Shown here: one piece after another, positions 27,961-38,126 of the stretch | Position numbering within the stretch: the first letter of the stretch is position 1 | Layout of the letters: the number at the start of each line of letters is the position of its first letter | Source of the DNA: Dickeya lacustris | GTDB taxonomy: Bacteria > Pseudomonadota > Gammaproteobacteria > Enterobacterales > Enterobacteriaceae | Assembly: GCF_029635795.1 (NCBI RefSeq) | Contig: NZ_CP114280.1 | Location: 3,782,001 to 3,846,000, forward strand | Direction of reading: 5' to 3' | Length of the DNA: 64,000 nt | Notes under the pieces: generated by a model | The model's input: only the letters and a program-made list of their open reading frames with translations | What the model was told of the DNA's origin: nothing | The model's database searches: none | Translations under genes and position numbers: made by a program

Positions 27961-29254
27961 ATGAAAAAACTTTCCTTGTCATTAGGTTTAGGGGCATCAG
28001 CCATGCTTCCAGCATGGGTGATGGCAGATACGCCAGCGCCGGTTGTGGATAAGGCGGACAACGCTTTTATGATGATCTGTACCGCATTGGTGCTGTTCAT
28101 GACCATTCCGGGATTAGCGCTGTTTTATGGTGGTTTAATCCGCAGTAAAAACGTGTTGTCAATGTTGACCCAGATAATGGTGGCGTTTGCGCTGGTATGT
28201 ATCTTATGGGTTATCTACGGTTATAGCGTTGCGTTTAGCACAGGCAGCCCATTCTTCGGTGGACTGACCAACTTTATGCTCAATGGCATTGATATTAGTG
28301 CGATTAGCGGAACGTTCTATCAGTTCATTCACGTTGCTTATCAGGCCTCTTTTGCCTGTATTACGGTAGGTCTGGTCATTGGTGCCTTGGCGGAACGCGT
28401 TCGCTTCTCAGCGGTGCTGATTTTCTCCGCGCTGTGGTTCACGCTGTCTTACCTGCCGATGACTCACATGGTATGGGGCGGTGGCTATCTGGCCGCTGAT
28501 GGCGCGCTAGACTTCGCCGGTGGTACGGTCGTGCATATTAACGCTGCTGTCGCAGGCCTGGTTGGTGCTCTGTTATTAGGCAAACGCGTTGGTTTCGGCA
28601 AAGAAGCATTCAAACCGCACAACTTGCCGATGGTGTTTATTGGTACATCCATCCTCTATGTCGGTTGGTTCGGTTTCAATGCCGGTTCTGCGGCTGCGGC
28701 GAATAACATTGCTGGTCTGGCTTTCTTGACAACGGTTGTCGCAACGGCCGCCGCTATTTTAGCGTGGATCATCGGTGAGTGGATTAGCCGTGGTAAACCG
28801 TCTCTGCTCGGTGCTTGTTCCGGGTGTATTGCTGGTCTGGTTGCTATCACGCCAGCGGCGGGTACGGTTGGCGTTGGTGGGGCGATTGGTCATTGGCTTT
28901 GTCGGCGGTTTTGCCGGTCTGTGGGGCGTGACTGTTCTGAAGAAATGGCTGCGTGTTGATGACCCGTGTGATGTGTTCGGTGTGCATGGCGTGTGCGGTA
29001 TCGTTGGGTGCTTATTGACCGGTGTCTTTACCGCATCTTCGTTAGGCGGTACAGGTTATGCGCAGGGTGTGACTATGGCTCATCAGGTCTGGGTGCAGCT
29101 GTTTAGCGTGATTGTCGCCGTCGTTTGGTCTGGTGTTGCGGCATTCATCTCTTTCAAAATTGCTGATATTGCTGTCGGACTGCGTGTACCAGAAGATCAG
29201 GAACGCGAAGGTCTGGATGTCAACAGCCACGGTGAAAATGCGTACAACCAGTAA
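27961..29254 (+). pseudogene. amtB: Ammonium transporter AmtB, broken by a single-base insertion
   Basis: AmtB is the trimeric inner-membrane ammonium channel regulated by GlnK. The signal peptide (MKKLSLSLG to VMA) and the helices with AFMMICTALVLFMTIPG, the pore His (HINAAVAGLVGA) and HNLPMVFIGT are intact in the first frame. Translation leaves the frame at about 28885: after GVGGA the DNA has one base too many. The first frame would stop at 28959; the second continues exactly with LVIGFVGGFAGLWGVTVLKK and DPCDVFGVHGVCGIVG to the natural stop at 29254 (GENAYNQ). With one base removed it would give about 430 residues (E. coli 428 with its signal). The start at 27961 is preferred; an in-frame ATG at 27949 also exists. 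Confidence 0.9.
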
Positions 29255-29312
29255 GAGTCTGTCTGGTACCCCATGATAATGGGGGTGGGGTGCCTGATTG
29301 ACTGTGACGAAT

Positions 29313-29346
29313 AAAAAACCACCTTTTAATCAAGGTGGTTTTTTTT
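29313..29346. terminator. Bidirectional terminator between amtB and tesB
   Basis: AAAAAACCACCTT and AAGGTGGTTTTTT form a perfect stem around TTAATC, with a T-run on either strand, between two convergent genes. Confidence 0.93.
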
Positions 29347-29394
29347 AGCTATTGTGGTGGGCCATTCGATAATGATTTATCTACCGTTCTATTT

Positions 29395-30258
29395 TTACTG
29401 GCCGTGGCGACGGATCACCCCTTCCTGAACGCTGGAGGCCACCAGCACGCCGTCACGGGTATAAAAATGGCCACGTACAAATCCACGCGCGCCAGATGCC
29501 GAAGGGCTCTCAACGCAATAGAGCAACCAATCATCCAGCCGAAATGGACGATGAAACCACATGGCGTGATCGATTGTAGCGACCTGCATACCGCGCTCAA
29601 GAAAACCGACGCCATGGGGCTGTAGTGCTGTTAGCAGAAAATGGCAATCAGAGGTATAACCCAGCAGATATTGATGGGTACGTTCATCATCTGGCATAGC
29701 ACCATTTGCACGACACCAGACTTGCCTGAGCGCGGGTTCGACTTCGCCACGCAGCGGGTTATGGAATTTAACAGGGCGAATCTCAATCGGCCTTTCTTGT
29801 GTAAACACATCGCGCATGGCTGCCGGGATATGTTCTGACAGACTGCGTGCAATTTCTAATTCCGACGGCAATGCTTCAGGTGGCGTGACCTGTGGCATCG
29901 CACTTTGGTGCTCAAAGCCACTTTCCCGAGTTTGGAAGGAAGCCGTCATATAAAAAATAGAGCGGCCATTCTGAATCGCGCTGACTCGTCTGGCGCTGAA
30001 ACTGTTGCCATCGCGCAGTGTTTCAACGTCGTAAATAATGGGTTTTTGGCTATCACCCGGTAGAAGAAAGTAACTGTGGAAGGAATGGACAAACCGCTCT
30101 GCGGGAACGGTTTGTTTAGCAGCAGATAATGCCTGACCAACAACTTGTCCACCAAATACCTGACGCAGACCCAGATCTTGGCTTTGACCGCGAAACAAGC
30201 CTTCTTCCAGTTTTTCCAGGTGTAACAAATCGAGAAGGTTTTTTAATGCCTGACTCAT
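29395..30258 (-). CDS. tesB: Acyl-CoA thioesterase II
   Basis: 287 residues (E. coli 286). TesB hydrolyses medium- and long-chain acyl-CoA to free fatty acid and CoA in the cytoplasm. It is a double hot-dog protein: the first repeat holds [13 protein letters not shown] and the second [22 protein letters not shown], with the Asp, Thr/Ser and Gln region of the active site conserved. Convergent with amtB and divergent from ybaY, as in E. coli. Confidence 0.97.
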   Translation of the reverse strand: MSQALKNLLDLLHLEKLEEGLFRGQSQDLGLRQVFGGQVVGQALSAAKQTVPAERFVHSFHSYFLLPGDSQKPIIYDVETLRDGNSFSARRVSAIQNGRSIFYMTASFQTRESGFEHQSAMPQVTPPEALPSELEIARSLSEHIPAAMRDVFTQERPIEIRPVKFHNPLRGEVEPALRQVWCRANGAMPDDERTHQYLLGYTSDCHFLLTALQPHGVGFLERGMQVATIDHAMWFHRPFRLDDWLLYCVESPSASGARGFVRGHFYTRDGVLVASSVQEGVIRRHGQ

Positions 30259-30499
30259 GTTTCTGCCTTAAATTAAGAGGTTGGTTGTCATAAAAATAGA
30301 TCATTGATGCAGTAAGAAGAAGGGCGAACCGCGTGAAATAAATAGACGCTCACGGCTTCATCCATGAGAATAAGCAAATGACATCAATCACTATCGGATT
30401 TTTCCACCATAAATATTAGATTGACTCGTTCATACTTCTTAACGGATAGCGGCTATTTATAAGCGTTATCCCAATAATATAATTAAGGAGATTTAGCCT

Positions 30500-31057
30500 A
30501 TGAGATTATGGCAGCTGTTTGCCGGTATTACCGTATCGGTAGCGCTTTCGGGGTGTGCGAATCTGAATTCATACGGATTCTTGCCACCTGGATTTGCCCC
30601 TGCACGCACGCTTTCTCTCAGTGAGCCGGTGAGCGGGATGCCCGCAGTGACCGGAACGGTAAATATACGTCAGAATATCACGTTGCCTGCAGATGCCGTA
30701 CTCACCGTAACGGTTTCTGATGCTTCAGCCTCCGATGCACCAGCTCGGGTTATCTCCCAGCGAGTTTCTCGCACCGAAGGCGTGCAAGCGCCGTTCAAAT
30801 TCGTGCTCCCGTATAATTTATCGGATATTAACCCCGATGCGCGTATCCTTCTCAGTGCGGTTGTCGTCATAAACCATCGCATCACTTTAGTGACTGAACA
30901 CATGGTTCCGGTCATTAATAATGGTGTGAATAACGCAGACGTGAATCTGGTGATGGTATCAAGAGCGCCGTCAACGGGAAAACCTATGCGAATGCTGGCT
31001 CCTTCGCCATCCCCCGCGAAGGATGAAGGGACGGGCGTGTTGCTGCAACCCTATTAA
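30500..31057 (+). CDS. ybaY: YbaY family lipoprotein
   Basis: 185 residues (E. coli 190). The N-terminus MRLWQLFAGITVSVALSGC is a lipoprotein signal with the lipobox LSGC; Ala at +2 suggests the outer membrane. The mature part holds a lipoprotein YbaY/YscW-type beta-sandwich domain (VTGTVNIRQNITLPADAVLTVTVSD). Function is not established; YscW relatives act as pilotins for secretins. The ATG is preceded by AAGGAGA. Confidence 0.92.
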   Translation: MRLWQLFAGITVSVALSGCANLNSYGFLPPGFAPARTLSLSEPVSGMPAVTGTVNIRQNITLPADAVLTVTVSDASASDAPARVISQRVSRTEGVQAPFKFVLPYNLSDINPDARILLSAVVVINHRITLVTEHMVPVINNGVNNADVNLVMVSRAPSTGKPMRMLAPSPSPAKDEGTGVLLQPY

Positions 31058-31066
31058 AAGCGCCTG

Positions 31067-31119
31067 CTGGCGGTATAGATAATCTGCGCTGATTGATAAC
31101 GCAGCCTCAATACCGCCAG
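31067..31119. terminator. Bidirectional hairpin at the ybaY/ybaZ junction
   Basis: CTGGCGGTAT at 31067-31076 pairs with ATACCGCCAG at 31110-31119, with an inner 5-bp stem CTGCG/CGCAG. It overlaps the last codons of ybaZ. It has no strong T-run. Confidence 0.5.
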
Positions 31120-31436
31120 CGAAATATCGCTAAATCGATTTTCATTGCATCAGTGAACGTGATGCCTTCGGCCAGCAGTGCCTTTTTTTGCCGTTCAAAA
31201 TCAGCGCCGGTAAGTGATATTTCCCCATGACGATTGACAACCCTATGCCAGGGTAACTGGCTGCCCACGGGTAAACTTTTCAGAATTCCCCCAACCTGAC
31301 GTGATGCTCGTTCTGAGCCTGCAAGACGGGCAACATCACCATAAGTCACTACGCAACCATAAGGTATCGCCGCAATGATATGGATAACCCGCTGACGGAA
31401 GGTGTCCGCGAGTCCTGTGAGTGGCGTGCTAACCAT
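31107..31436 (-). CDS. ybaZ: Alkyltransferase-like protein Atl (YbaZ)
   Basis: 109 residues (E. coli 129, longer at the N-terminus). It has the DNA-binding fold of O6-alkylguanine-DNA alkyltransferase, but the active-site Cys is replaced by Trp: the motif reads LPWHRVVN instead of PCHRVV. Such proteins bind O6-alkylguanine in DNA without repairing it and hand the lesion to nucleotide excision repair (known for E. coli and yeast relatives). The start at 31436 follows CAGGAAG. It is convergent with ybaY. Confidence 0.94.
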   Translation of the reverse strand: MVSTPLTGLADTFRQRVIHIIAAIPYGCVVTYGDVARLAGSERASRQVGGILKSLPVGSQLPWHRVVNRHGEISLTGADFERQKKALLAEGITFTDAMKIDLAIFRWRY

Positions 31437-31680
31437 GCGCTTCCTGAAAATCGGGTCGTTGATTTATTGGCGAATGAATAGAGTACGAGTGAGAGATCGG
31501 TAAATCAGTAAGCACTTTAGCATCAGATGGTCAGCTGTGATCGAAGCAACCTCATCAATATTCCGGTAAGAATGGCATGAAATGAGTAAGAAAACAGCGG
31601 TCAAACGTGAGTAACTTGCAATTGGTCAACTCATCATCGATAATGCGCCTGCGCTTTACCGTCAGAGTAAAGCCCTCAAT

Positions 31681-31794
31681 GGAGGCCCTGTTGGTTCTCC
31701 CGCAACACTAACCTGTGGACCCGGTCAGGTCCGGAAGGAAGCAGCCGCAGCAGGCGACGTGTGTGCCGGGATGTAGCTGGCGGGGCCTCCACCA
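31681..31794 (+). ncRNA. ffs: 4.5S signal recognition particle RNA
   Basis: The RNA of the bacterial SRP, which binds Ffh and directs ribosomes with membrane-protein chains to FtsY. The sequence matches E. coli 4.5S RNA closely: the closing stem GGAGGCCC/GGGGCCTCC, GTTGGTTCTCCCGCAAC, the conserved apical part GGTCAGGTCCGGAAGGAAGC with the GGAA tetraloop, and GTGCCGGGATGTAGCTGGC. Ends were set by the terminal helix. It sits between ybaZ and hha, as in E. coli. Confidence 0.97.
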
Positions 31795-31883
31795 TTTCAG
31801 CGAGCTGTGTTTCATACCATCCTGTCTGGTTGATTTACATATTCTCTTGCGTCAGTCTTCGGCTCAATTGCTTGTTTTGATGC

Positions 31884-31910
31884 AAAAAAAAGGCCGATAT
31901 GATTATCGGC
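31884..31910 (-). terminator. Terminator of tomB-hha
   Basis: On the reverse strand GCCGAT, loop AATCAT, ATCGGC is followed by a run of eight T after one C. It lies 43 bp after the hha stop. Confidence 0.88.
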
Positions 31911-31952
31911 GCAGTGTTTTGATTGAAATATCAGCAACCAGATTCTTTGTTC

Positions 31953-32156
31953 TTAACGTACATACTTCCATACAGCCGTTGGTACTTTGTCGTACAGTTT
32001 ATTCATCGTGAGTTCTGCAAGCCGGTGATCTGCAGCAGAGTAAAACATTTCGAGTTCGTCATTAGAGAGCTCATATTTGTTTTTCTCTATAACGCGCTCG
32101 AGGGTATCGATAGTTGTGCATTTCCGCAAACGCATTAAATAGTCGATTTTCTTCAT
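31953..32156 (-). CDS. hha: Hha/YmoA family expression modulator
   Basis: 67 residues, the length of Yersinia YmoA rather than E. coli Hha (72). Hha binds H-NS and strengthens silencing of horizontally acquired and AT-rich genes, and in E. coli forms a toxin-antitoxin-like pair with TomB. The whole helical domain is conserved ([20 protein letters not shown] and [20 protein letters not shown]). It is 52 bp after tomB, with an AAGG site before the ATG. Confidence 0.97.
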   Translation of the reverse strand: MKKIDYLMRLRKCTTIDTLERVIEKNKYELSNDELEMFYSAADHRLAELTMNKLYDKVPTAVWKYVR

Positions 32157-32208
32157 AGTGACCTTGCTAATTTCCTGGGTTTAAATTAAGTATAATAAAA
32201 ATTATTGC

Positions 32209-32577
32209 TTAAGTTTTTACTACCGTACAGACGCTCTTTTCTGAGAACATTCTGAATAATTGTGACTTGGACTTTTGCCATTTCTGTAATTCGGCGTCGT
32301 TTATGCCGTAGTTACTGAAAAGAATATAGGTATCGTCGAGATACTTTTCAACCCGCTCACACAGTCCACTTTCGTGAGGGTATTTAATTTTATAGGTAAC
32401 GATAAATGCAGCAATATGATCAATCAGCTCATTTAACTGCAGGTTAACGGCAGAGGTCGGATCATTAACCCAACCGTGGCTACTGTCACCTAACGTAGCA
32501 ATGCTCTCGTCGTGCAGATTTTCACACAAGAATCTGAGTTGGGCAATATCATAATGTTGGGGTGTGTACTCATCCAT
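32209..32577 (-). CDS. tomB: Hha toxicity modulator TomB
   Basis: 122 residues (E. coli 124). TomB counteracts Hha; in E. coli the pair affects biofilm formation and persistence. Conserved blocks are MDEYTPQHYDIAQLRFLCE, HGWVNDPTSAVNLQLNELIDHIA and YLDDTYILFSNYGINDAELQKW. The C-terminal part has Cys residues; oxygen-dependent oxidation of a Cys is reported for the E. coli pair. It lies upstream of hha in the usual order, with a strong GGAGGGAG ribosome binding site. Confidence 0.95.
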   Translation of the reverse strand: MDEYTPQHYDIAQLRFLCENLHDESIATLGDSSHGWVNDPTSAVNLQLNELIDHIAAFIVTYKIKYPHESGLCERVEKYLDDTYILFSNYGINDAELQKWQKSKSQLFRMFSEKSVCTVVKT

Positions 32578-33059
32578 TTTTCTCCCTCCGCAAGCTACTA
32601 ATTCAGTATCACTTAGGGCCCCTATCTGGCGATAGGGTGGTGAAGTGCAAGAAGACTGAATGCCCCTCAGTATGCCTTGATTCCCTTAATCTAAAGACGA
32701 ATTAGGGGGAACTTAGTGAATGCCAGAGAATGAAGTAACGTCACTGTTAAAATCATTCTGGTGTCATTATAGCAAAAAATCAATGTACAGGTGCCTGAAA
32801 CGAGCTCTTTTATAACGATAGAACTTGCCGCTCTTATCGATTTTAGGGGCTTTCAATATATATATCGGCTCCTGTAGCCAGTATATTTAATTTTTTTTGA
32901 TAATGGCAAGAAGCACTGTGTTAATTAGTTTTTCTGGTTTGTCTAGCTTTGTAAAGAACTCTATTATTATAAAGTTAGTTATCTTATCCTTTTGTTTTTA
33001 ATAAATATTTATTTTAGGGGCATTGTATGCCCCTCGGATAATGACGGAATAAATAATAA
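32578..33059. other. AT-rich intergenic region before tomB
   Basis: 482 bp with no convincing gene. It must hold the tomB-hha promoter on the reverse strand. A stem CCCTATC/GATAGGG lies at 32620-32637, and a hairpin AGGGGCAT/ATGCCCCT at 33016-33034 follows rpmJ2 but lacks a T-run in the sense of that gene. Bases 32850-33010 are very AT-rich, as expected for an H-NS target. Confidence 0.4.
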
Positions 33060-33203
33060 TTAACGTTTCTTTTTTTTCCTGCCTTGTACAGCATTAAATC
33101 GTGGATTGGTTTTACATATCACGTAGATACGTCCACGCCGTTTGACGACGATGCAATCTTTATGGCGTGTTTTGGCACTGCGAAGAGAGCTTAATACCTG
33201 CAT
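33060..33203 (-). CDS. rpmJ2: Zinc-independent ribosomal protein L36 (paralog)
   Basis: 47 residues, translated from the reverse strand: [18 protein letters not shown] and then [20 protein letters not shown] with a Lys/Arg-rich end. It is the YkgO-type L36, which lacks the full zinc-binding Cys/His set of RpmJ, and replaces it under zinc shortage. It begins 15 bp after rpmE2, so both are in one operon. Its length makes it easy to miss. Confidence 0.93.
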   Translation of the reverse strand: MQVLSSLRSAKTRHKDCIVVKRRGRIYVICKTNPRFNAVQGRKKKKR

Positions 33204-33218
33204 GGTTTGATACTCGTA

Positions 33219-33470
33219 TTAGGATTTCAGAAAACGGCCAAAGCGTTGCTGGAAACGCGCTGCGCTGCCTTCTTTGGCATACTCTTTTTGTTTCCCTGTG
33301 TAATAAGGGTGTGATGCGCAAGAGACATCGATGGTGACATAAGGGTAAGTTTGCCCCTCATATTCATAGCGCCTGTCTGTTGCGATGGTTGAGCCAATTT
33401 TATAGAACACATTAGCGCTAGTATCGTGAAACAGCACGGTACGATAGTTGGGATGAATGCCTGGTTTCAT
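33219..33470 (-). CDS. rpmE2: Zinc-independent ribosomal protein L31 type B
   Basis: 83 residues. The N-terminus [20 protein letters not shown] and the blocks [19 protein letters not shown] and [10 protein letters not shown] are typical of L31 type B. The CxxC zinc motif of RpmE is absent. Under zinc starvation it takes the place of RpmE on the ribosome and frees zinc. The start at 33470 follows GAGGA; an in-frame upstream start at 33482 was rejected. A Zur-like box lies 20 bp upstream. Confidence 0.93.
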   Translation of the reverse strand: MKPGIHPNYRTVLFHDTSANVFYKIGSTIATDRRYEYEGQTYPYVTIDVSCASHPYYTGKQKEYAKEGSAARFQQRFGRFLKS

Positions 33471-33489
33471 CGTAGTCCTCACAATTGTT

Positions 33490-33501
33490 ATGTTATAACA
33501 T
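33490..33501. promoter_or_regulatory. Zur-like operator of rpmE2-rpmJ2
   Basis: ATGTTATAACAT is a perfect 12-bp palindrome close to the core of the gammaproteobacterial Zur box (GTTATAnnATAAC type), just before the L31B/L36 operon, which is Zur-controlled in relatives. Confidence 0.75.
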
Positions 33502-33574
33502 AAATATTGTGCGCTTTTTTATCGTGATGTGCAACGTTACGACTTGTAGGGATATCGTGCGTTGGTGCAGGAAA

Positions 33575-33602
33575 TAAAAAAGGCCGCAAGTGCGGCCTTT
33601 TG
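33575..33602 (-). terminator. Terminator of acrAB
   Basis: On the reverse strand AAAAGGCCGCA, CT, TGCGGCCTTTTTT form a strong stem and T-run 25 bp after the acrB stop. Confidence 0.9.
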
Positions 33603-33627
33603 GCGAGGGAAAAACGTCATTCAATTA

Positions 33628-36600
33628 TCAGTGGCTTACCGGAGCCTTATCGTGAGAAGACTTTTCAGCATCTTTTTTCTTGCTGAAACGACGGCTGACG
33701 ACCACAAAGAACAGCGGCACAAAGTAGATGGCCAGCACCGTTGCTGTGATCATCCCCCCCATTACGCCAGTACCAACGGCATTTTGAGCGCCAGAGCCTG
33801 CTCCTGTGCTGATAACGAGCGGCACCACACCGAGAATAAAGGCTAGAGAGGTCATCAGGATTGGGCGTAAACGCATGCGTACTGCATCGAGTGTTGCCTC
33901 AATCAGACCTTTACCTTCTTTTTCGATCAGATCCTTCGCAAACTCAACAATCAGAATGGCGTTCTTCGCCGACAGGCCGATAGTGGTAAGCAGGCCAACC
34001 TTAAAGTAAACGTCGTTTTCGAGTTCGCGAATACCGGCTGCCATCACCGCACCAAATACCCCGAGAGGTACAACCAACATTACTGAGAATGGAATAGACC
34101 AGCTCTCATACAGTGCTGCAAGACACAGGAAGACCACGATACCGGAGATGATAAGCAATGCAGGGGCCTGATTTCCTGCCAGTCGTTCCTGGTATGACAT
34201 TCCGGTCCAGTCGAAGCCAATACCCGGCGGTAATTGGGATGCAAGCTGTTCCATTAATGCCATTGCTTCACCGGTACTTTTACCTGGAGCCGCTTCACCG
34301 ACCAATTCTATCGAAGGTAAGCCGTTATAGCGTTCAAGACGTGGTGAGCCATATTCCCAGCGAGCAGAGGCAAAAGCAGAGAAGGGAACCATTTGGCCGG
34401 ATGTTCCTCGCACATACCATTTCTCGATATCGCTAGGCAACATACGGAATTTGGCCTCGGCCTGAACATAAACCTTTTTCACTCGACCACGGTCAATGAA
34501 GTCATTGATGTAACTACCGCCAAGCGCTGTGGACAGCGTAGAGTTAATCGTGGCGATTGAAACACCCAGTGATTCAGCTTTTTCCTGATCGATTTCGATC
34601 CGGTATTGTGGTGTGTCCTCCATCCCGTTTGGACGAACACGCACCAACGTATCAGGGTGTTGGGCTATCATTCCCAATAACTGATTACGGGCCGCCATCA
34701 ATTTTTCGTGACCAAGGTTATTCTGGTCAATCAACTGGAAATCGAAACCACTGGCAGTACCCAATTCAATGATGGCTGGAATGTTGAAAGGGATAACTAT
34801 TGCCTCTTTGATCTGGGAAAATGCGCCAAATGCCCGACCAATAATGGCGTCAACTTTGTTACCTGCGCCATGGCGCTCATCCCAGTCTTTCAGGCTGGCA
34901 AAAGCGATCCCCATGTTCTGGCCTCGACCGGCGAAACCAAACCCGTTGACGGTAAAGACTGATTTAACATTGTCTTTCTCGTTTTTCAGGTAATAGTCGT
35001 TCACCTGATCAAGGACTTTCTGGGTGCTTTCCTGCGTACCGCCAACGGGCAATTGCACCATGGTCAACAACACGCCCTGATCTTCCTGCGGCAAGAACGA
35101 GCTGGGCAGGCGGCTAAACATAAAGCCTAATCCCGCAACGATAATCAGGTACACCACCAGATATCGTCCTGTGCTGCGCAAAATATTGGCAACGCTGTCT
35201 GTGTAGTGGTGTGAGCTTTTCTCAAATAAGCGGTTGAACCAGCCAAAGAAACCTTTTCTTTCGCTATGATTATGCGCCACCGGTTTGAGGATAGTAGCAC
35301 ACAGCGCGGGCGTCAGAATTAACGCAACCAGCACTGACAGCACCATTGCAGATACGATGGTGACAGAGAACTGGCGATAAATGGCGCCGGTAGAACCACC
35401 GGAAAAAGCCATCGGCACAAATACGGCTGACAATACCAGGGCGATACCAACCAACGCGCCCTGAATTTGTCCCATTGACTTACGCGTTGCCTCTTTTGGC
35501 GATAGCCCTTCTTCGGCCATCACACGCTCAACGTTCTCGACGACTACGATGGCATCGTCTACCAATAGACCGATAGCCAACACCATCGCAAACATGGTTA
35601 AGGTGTTAATCGAGTAGCCGAACGCAGAGAGAATGGCGAATGTACCAAGAAGTACAACGGGCACGGCAATCGTTGGGATGAGTGTTGCGCGGAAATTCTG
35701 CAAGAACAAATACATCACCACGAACACCAGCACGACCGCTTCGAGCAGTGTTTTTACCACTTCATAAATAGAGATTTTTACAAATGGCGTGGTGTCATAT
35801 GGGTATACCACTTTCATGCCGTTCGGAAATGTGGATTGCAGTTTGTTGATTTCCGATTTTACCGCAGCGGCTGTATCCAGGGCGTTGGCACCGGTCGCAA
35901 GCTTAATGCCAAGACCTGCTGCCGGGCGTCCGTTATAGCGTGCGACGACGCTGTAACTTTCGCCACCCAACTCAATACGCGCCACATTTTTCAGGCGAAC
36001 CTGAGAACCATCCTGATTCACTTTCAGCAAGATATTGCCGAACTGTTCTGGTGAGTTCAGGCGGGTTTGCGCAATGATTGAGGCGTTGAGTTTTTGACCG
36101 GGAACGGGTGGTGTTCCCCCTAATTGCCCAGCCGCTATCTGGTTATTTTGTACCTGAATAGCAGAGACCACATCGCCTGTCGTTAACTGGTAGTTGTTCA
36201 GTTTGTCTGGGTCTAACCAGACGCGCATCGCATACTGCGCACCGAACAGCTGTGTATCTCCCACACCGCGCACACGGCTGATAGGATCTTTGAGGCTGGA
36301 GCCTACGAAGTCAGCGATGTCCTGTTGTGTCATGTTGTCATCATCGCTGATGAAACCGAGCACCATCAGGAAGCTACTGCTGGATTTCTGTACGCTAACC
36401 CCTTGCTGTTGCACTTCTTGCGGCAGTAGCGGCATTGCCAGCTGCAATTTGTTTTGTACCTGAACCTGCGCGATATCTGGGTTGGCATCCGCATCAAATG
36501 TCAGCGTGATTTGAACTGTGCCTGATGAGTCACTGTTCGAGGACATGTACAGCAATTTGTCGAGGCCGTTCATGTTCTGTTCAATAACTTGCGTCACAGT

Positions 36601-36777
36601 ATCTTGCAGGGTTTTTGCATCAGCACCCGGATAGTTTGCCGTAATTTGCACAGCAGGCGGGGCGATCGTCGGGTACTGGGCAATAGGCAATTTCAGTATT
36701 GCCAGCGTCCCGGTGAGCATTACCATAATGGCAATGACCCAGGCAAAAATCGGGCGATCTATGAAAAACTTGGCCAT
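33628..36777 (-). CDS. acrB: RND multidrug efflux pump, inner-membrane subunit AcrB
   Basis: 1049 residues, as in E. coli. AcrB is a trimeric proton-driven pump that, with AcrA and TolC, exports drugs, bile salts and plant antimicrobials. Twelve membrane helices and two large periplasmic loops are present. The proton-relay Asp pair is in [19 protein letters not shown] (about residues 400-418), and the TM10-11 relay region is in [23 protein letters not shown]. The first residues [17 protein letters not shown] are typical. It begins 16 bp after acrA in the same operon. Confidence 0.99.
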   Translation of the reverse strand: MAKFFIDRPIFAWVIAIMVMLTGTLAILKLPIAQYPTIAPPAVQITANYPGADAKTLQDTVTQVIEQNMNGLDKLLYMSSNSDSSGTVQITLTFDADANPDIAQVQVQNKLQLAMPLLPQEVQQQGVSVQKSSSSFLMVLGFISDDDNMTQQDIADFVGSSLKDPISRVRGVGDTQLFGAQYAMRVWLDPDKLNNYQLTTGDVVSAIQVQNNQIAAGQLGGTPPVPGQKLNASIIAQTRLNSPEQFGNILLKVNQDGSQVRLKNVARIELGGESYSVVARYNGRPAAGLGIKLATGANALDTAAAVKSEINKLQSTFPNGMKVVYPYDTTPFVKISIYEVVKTLLEAVVLVFVVMYLFLQNFRATLIPTIAVPVVLLGTFAILSAFGYSINTLTMFAMVLAIGLLVDDAIVVVENVERVMAEEGLSPKEATRKSMGQIQGALVGIALVLSAVFVPMAFSGGSTGAIYRQFSVTIVSAMVLSVLVALILTPALCATILKPVAHNHSERKGFFGWFNRLFEKSSHHYTDSVANILRSTGRYLVVYLIIVAGLGFMFSRLPSSFLPQEDQGVLLTMVQLPVGGTQESTQKVLDQVNDYYLKNEKDNVKSVFTVNGFGFAGRGQNMGIAFASLKDWDERHGAGNKVDAIIGRAFGAFSQIKEAIVIPFNIPAIIELGTASGFDFQLIDQNNLGHEKLMAARNQLLGMIAQHPDTLVRVRPNGMEDTPQYRIEIDQEKAESLGVSIATINSTLSTALGGSYINDFIDRGRVKKVYVQAEAKFRMLPSDIEKWYVRGTSGQMVPFSAFASARWEYGSPRLERYNGLPSIELVGEAAPGKSTGEAMALMEQLASQLPPGIGFDWTGMSYQERLAGNQAPALLIISGIVVFLCLAALYESWSIPFSVMLVVPLGVFGAVMAAGIRELENDVYFKVGLLTTIGLSAKNAILIVEFAKDLIEKEGKGLIEATLDAVRMRLRPILMTSLAFILGVVPLVISTGAGSGAQNAVGTGVMGGMITATVLAIYFVPLFFVVVSRRFSKKKDAEKSSHDKAPVSH

Positions 36778-36793
36778 GGATTACCGGCTCCTG

Positions 36794-37984
36794 TTAAGAC
36801 TTGGCGGGTTGAGGCTGCGCTTGCTGCTGCGTGTTACCACCAGTGACTTCCTGCGCTTTTACCTGCATGCCCGGTCTGATTTTTTGCAGCCCTGTTACGA
36901 TGATGCGATCACCGGGTTTTACGCCGGAGGTTATCAGCCATTTGTCGCCAATAGCCTGAGCCGTGACAACTGGATGAACTTCAACCTTATCGCCTTCACC
37001 CACAACCATGACGGCGGCATCACCGCGCGGTGTACGGCTAACCCCTTGCTGCGGCACTAATATGGCGTCAGGATTCACGCCAGAATCCATTTGTGCTCGT
37101 ACAAACATACCGGGCAGCAGGTTATGGTCTGGGTTAGGGAATACTGCGCGCAGGGTGATTGAGCCCGTTGTCTCATCGACGGTGACGTCAGAAAACTCCA
37201 GCGTACCGTTTTGGTTATAACGCGTGCCATTATCCAGCGTCAGTTGTACGCTGGCTTTCCCTGCTGTCTGTTTGAGTGAACCGCTTTCCAGTTCTTTTTT
37301 CAGGCGCAGGAAGTCATTGGTCGATTGGGTGACATCAACGTAAATCGGGTCCAGTTGCTGAATCGTTGTCAGCGCGCTGGCTTGTGCGCTGGAAACCAGA
37401 GCACCTTCTGTGACGGTCGATTTACTGACGCGCCCGCTAATAGGAGCCGTTACCCGGGTGTAGTTAAGGTTTATCAGGGCGTTGTCCAGGCTGGCTTTTG
37501 CCGCTTCAACGGCTGCTTGCGTCTGGCGTGCGGTGGCCAGTGCCTGGTCATAATCCTGCTTGCTGACATAATTGGTGCCAACCAGCGGTTTATAGCGGTT
37601 AACGGTCAATTGCGCGATTTCCGCATTTGCCTGCGCTTGTGCCAGAGCTGCTTTCGCGTTGTTATATTGTGCCTGATAGGTGGCTGGATCTATCTGATAC
37701 AGCGATGTCCCTGCTTTTACGTCACTCCCTTCAGTAAAATTCCGTTTCAGGATGATTCCGCTAACCTGAGGGCGAACTTCAGCAATACGGTAGGCACTGG
37801 TACGGCCCGGAAGCTCAGTAGTAATATTCAATGATTCTGATTTTATCGTCACAATACCCACTTCTGGCGCACCGCCAGGGTGGCCACCTTGTTGGGATGC
37901 CTTGTTATCACATCCCGTGAGCATCAGGCTGCCAGAAAGCATCAGCATTGCCGCCAGAGGCGTAAGCCTTCTGTTTTTATTCAT
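36794..37984 (-). CDS. acrA: RND efflux pump periplasmic adaptor AcrA
   Basis: 396 residues (E. coli 397). AcrA is a lipid-anchored membrane-fusion protein linking AcrB to TolC. The signal ends in the lipobox LTGC (Cys25). The barrel-sandwich (lipoyl) halves, a long alpha-helical hairpin (AQYNNAKAALAQAQANAEIA region, about residues 95-170), and the beta-barrel follow. The C-terminus is Gln-rich (QQQAQPQPAKS). It is divergent from acrR over a shared operator region. Confidence 0.98.
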   Translation of the reverse strand: MNKNRRLTPLAAMLMLSGSLMLTGCDNKASQQGGHPGGAPEVGIVTIKSESLNITTELPGRTSAYRIAEVRPQVSGIILKRNFTEGSDVKAGTSLYQIDPATYQAQYNNAKAALAQAQANAEIAQLTVNRYKPLVGTNYVSKQDYDQALATARQTQAAVEAAKASLDNALINLNYTRVTAPISGRVSKSTVTEGALVSSAQASALTTIQQLDPIYVDVTQSTNDFLRLKKELESGSLKQTAGKASVQLTLDNGTRYNQNGTLEFSDVTVDETTGSITLRAVFPNPDHNLLPGMFVRAQMDSGVNPDAILVPQQGVSRTPRGDAAVMVVGEGDKVEVHPVVTAQAIGDKWLITSGVKPGDRIIVTGLQKIRPGMQVKAQEVTGGNTQQQAQPQPAKS

Positions 37985-38074
37985 AGATAAACCCCAAGTG
38001 TCCGATTTTTAATTGACCAATGGATCACATGCTTTTAAAGCGATTGCTGCGATCATTTTAGGTTCGTGCTATGT

Positions 38075-38098
38075 TACATACATACGTGAATGTATGTA
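38075..38098. promoter_or_regulatory. AcrR operator between acrA and acrR
   Basis: A 24-bp inverted repeat: TACATACAT, six bases, ATGTATGTA. It is nearly identical to the operator bound by E. coli AcrR and lies 29 bp before acrR and 91 bp before acrA. Confidence 0.93.
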
Positions 38099-38126
38099 AA
38101 TCTCGCTATCTTTGAAAGTCAGCACT

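Noticed and set aside
33016..33034. Hairpin AGGGGCAT/ATGCCCCT after rpmJ2, considered as a terminator
   Set aside because: In the direction of rpmJ2 it is followed by A-rich rather than T-rich DNA.
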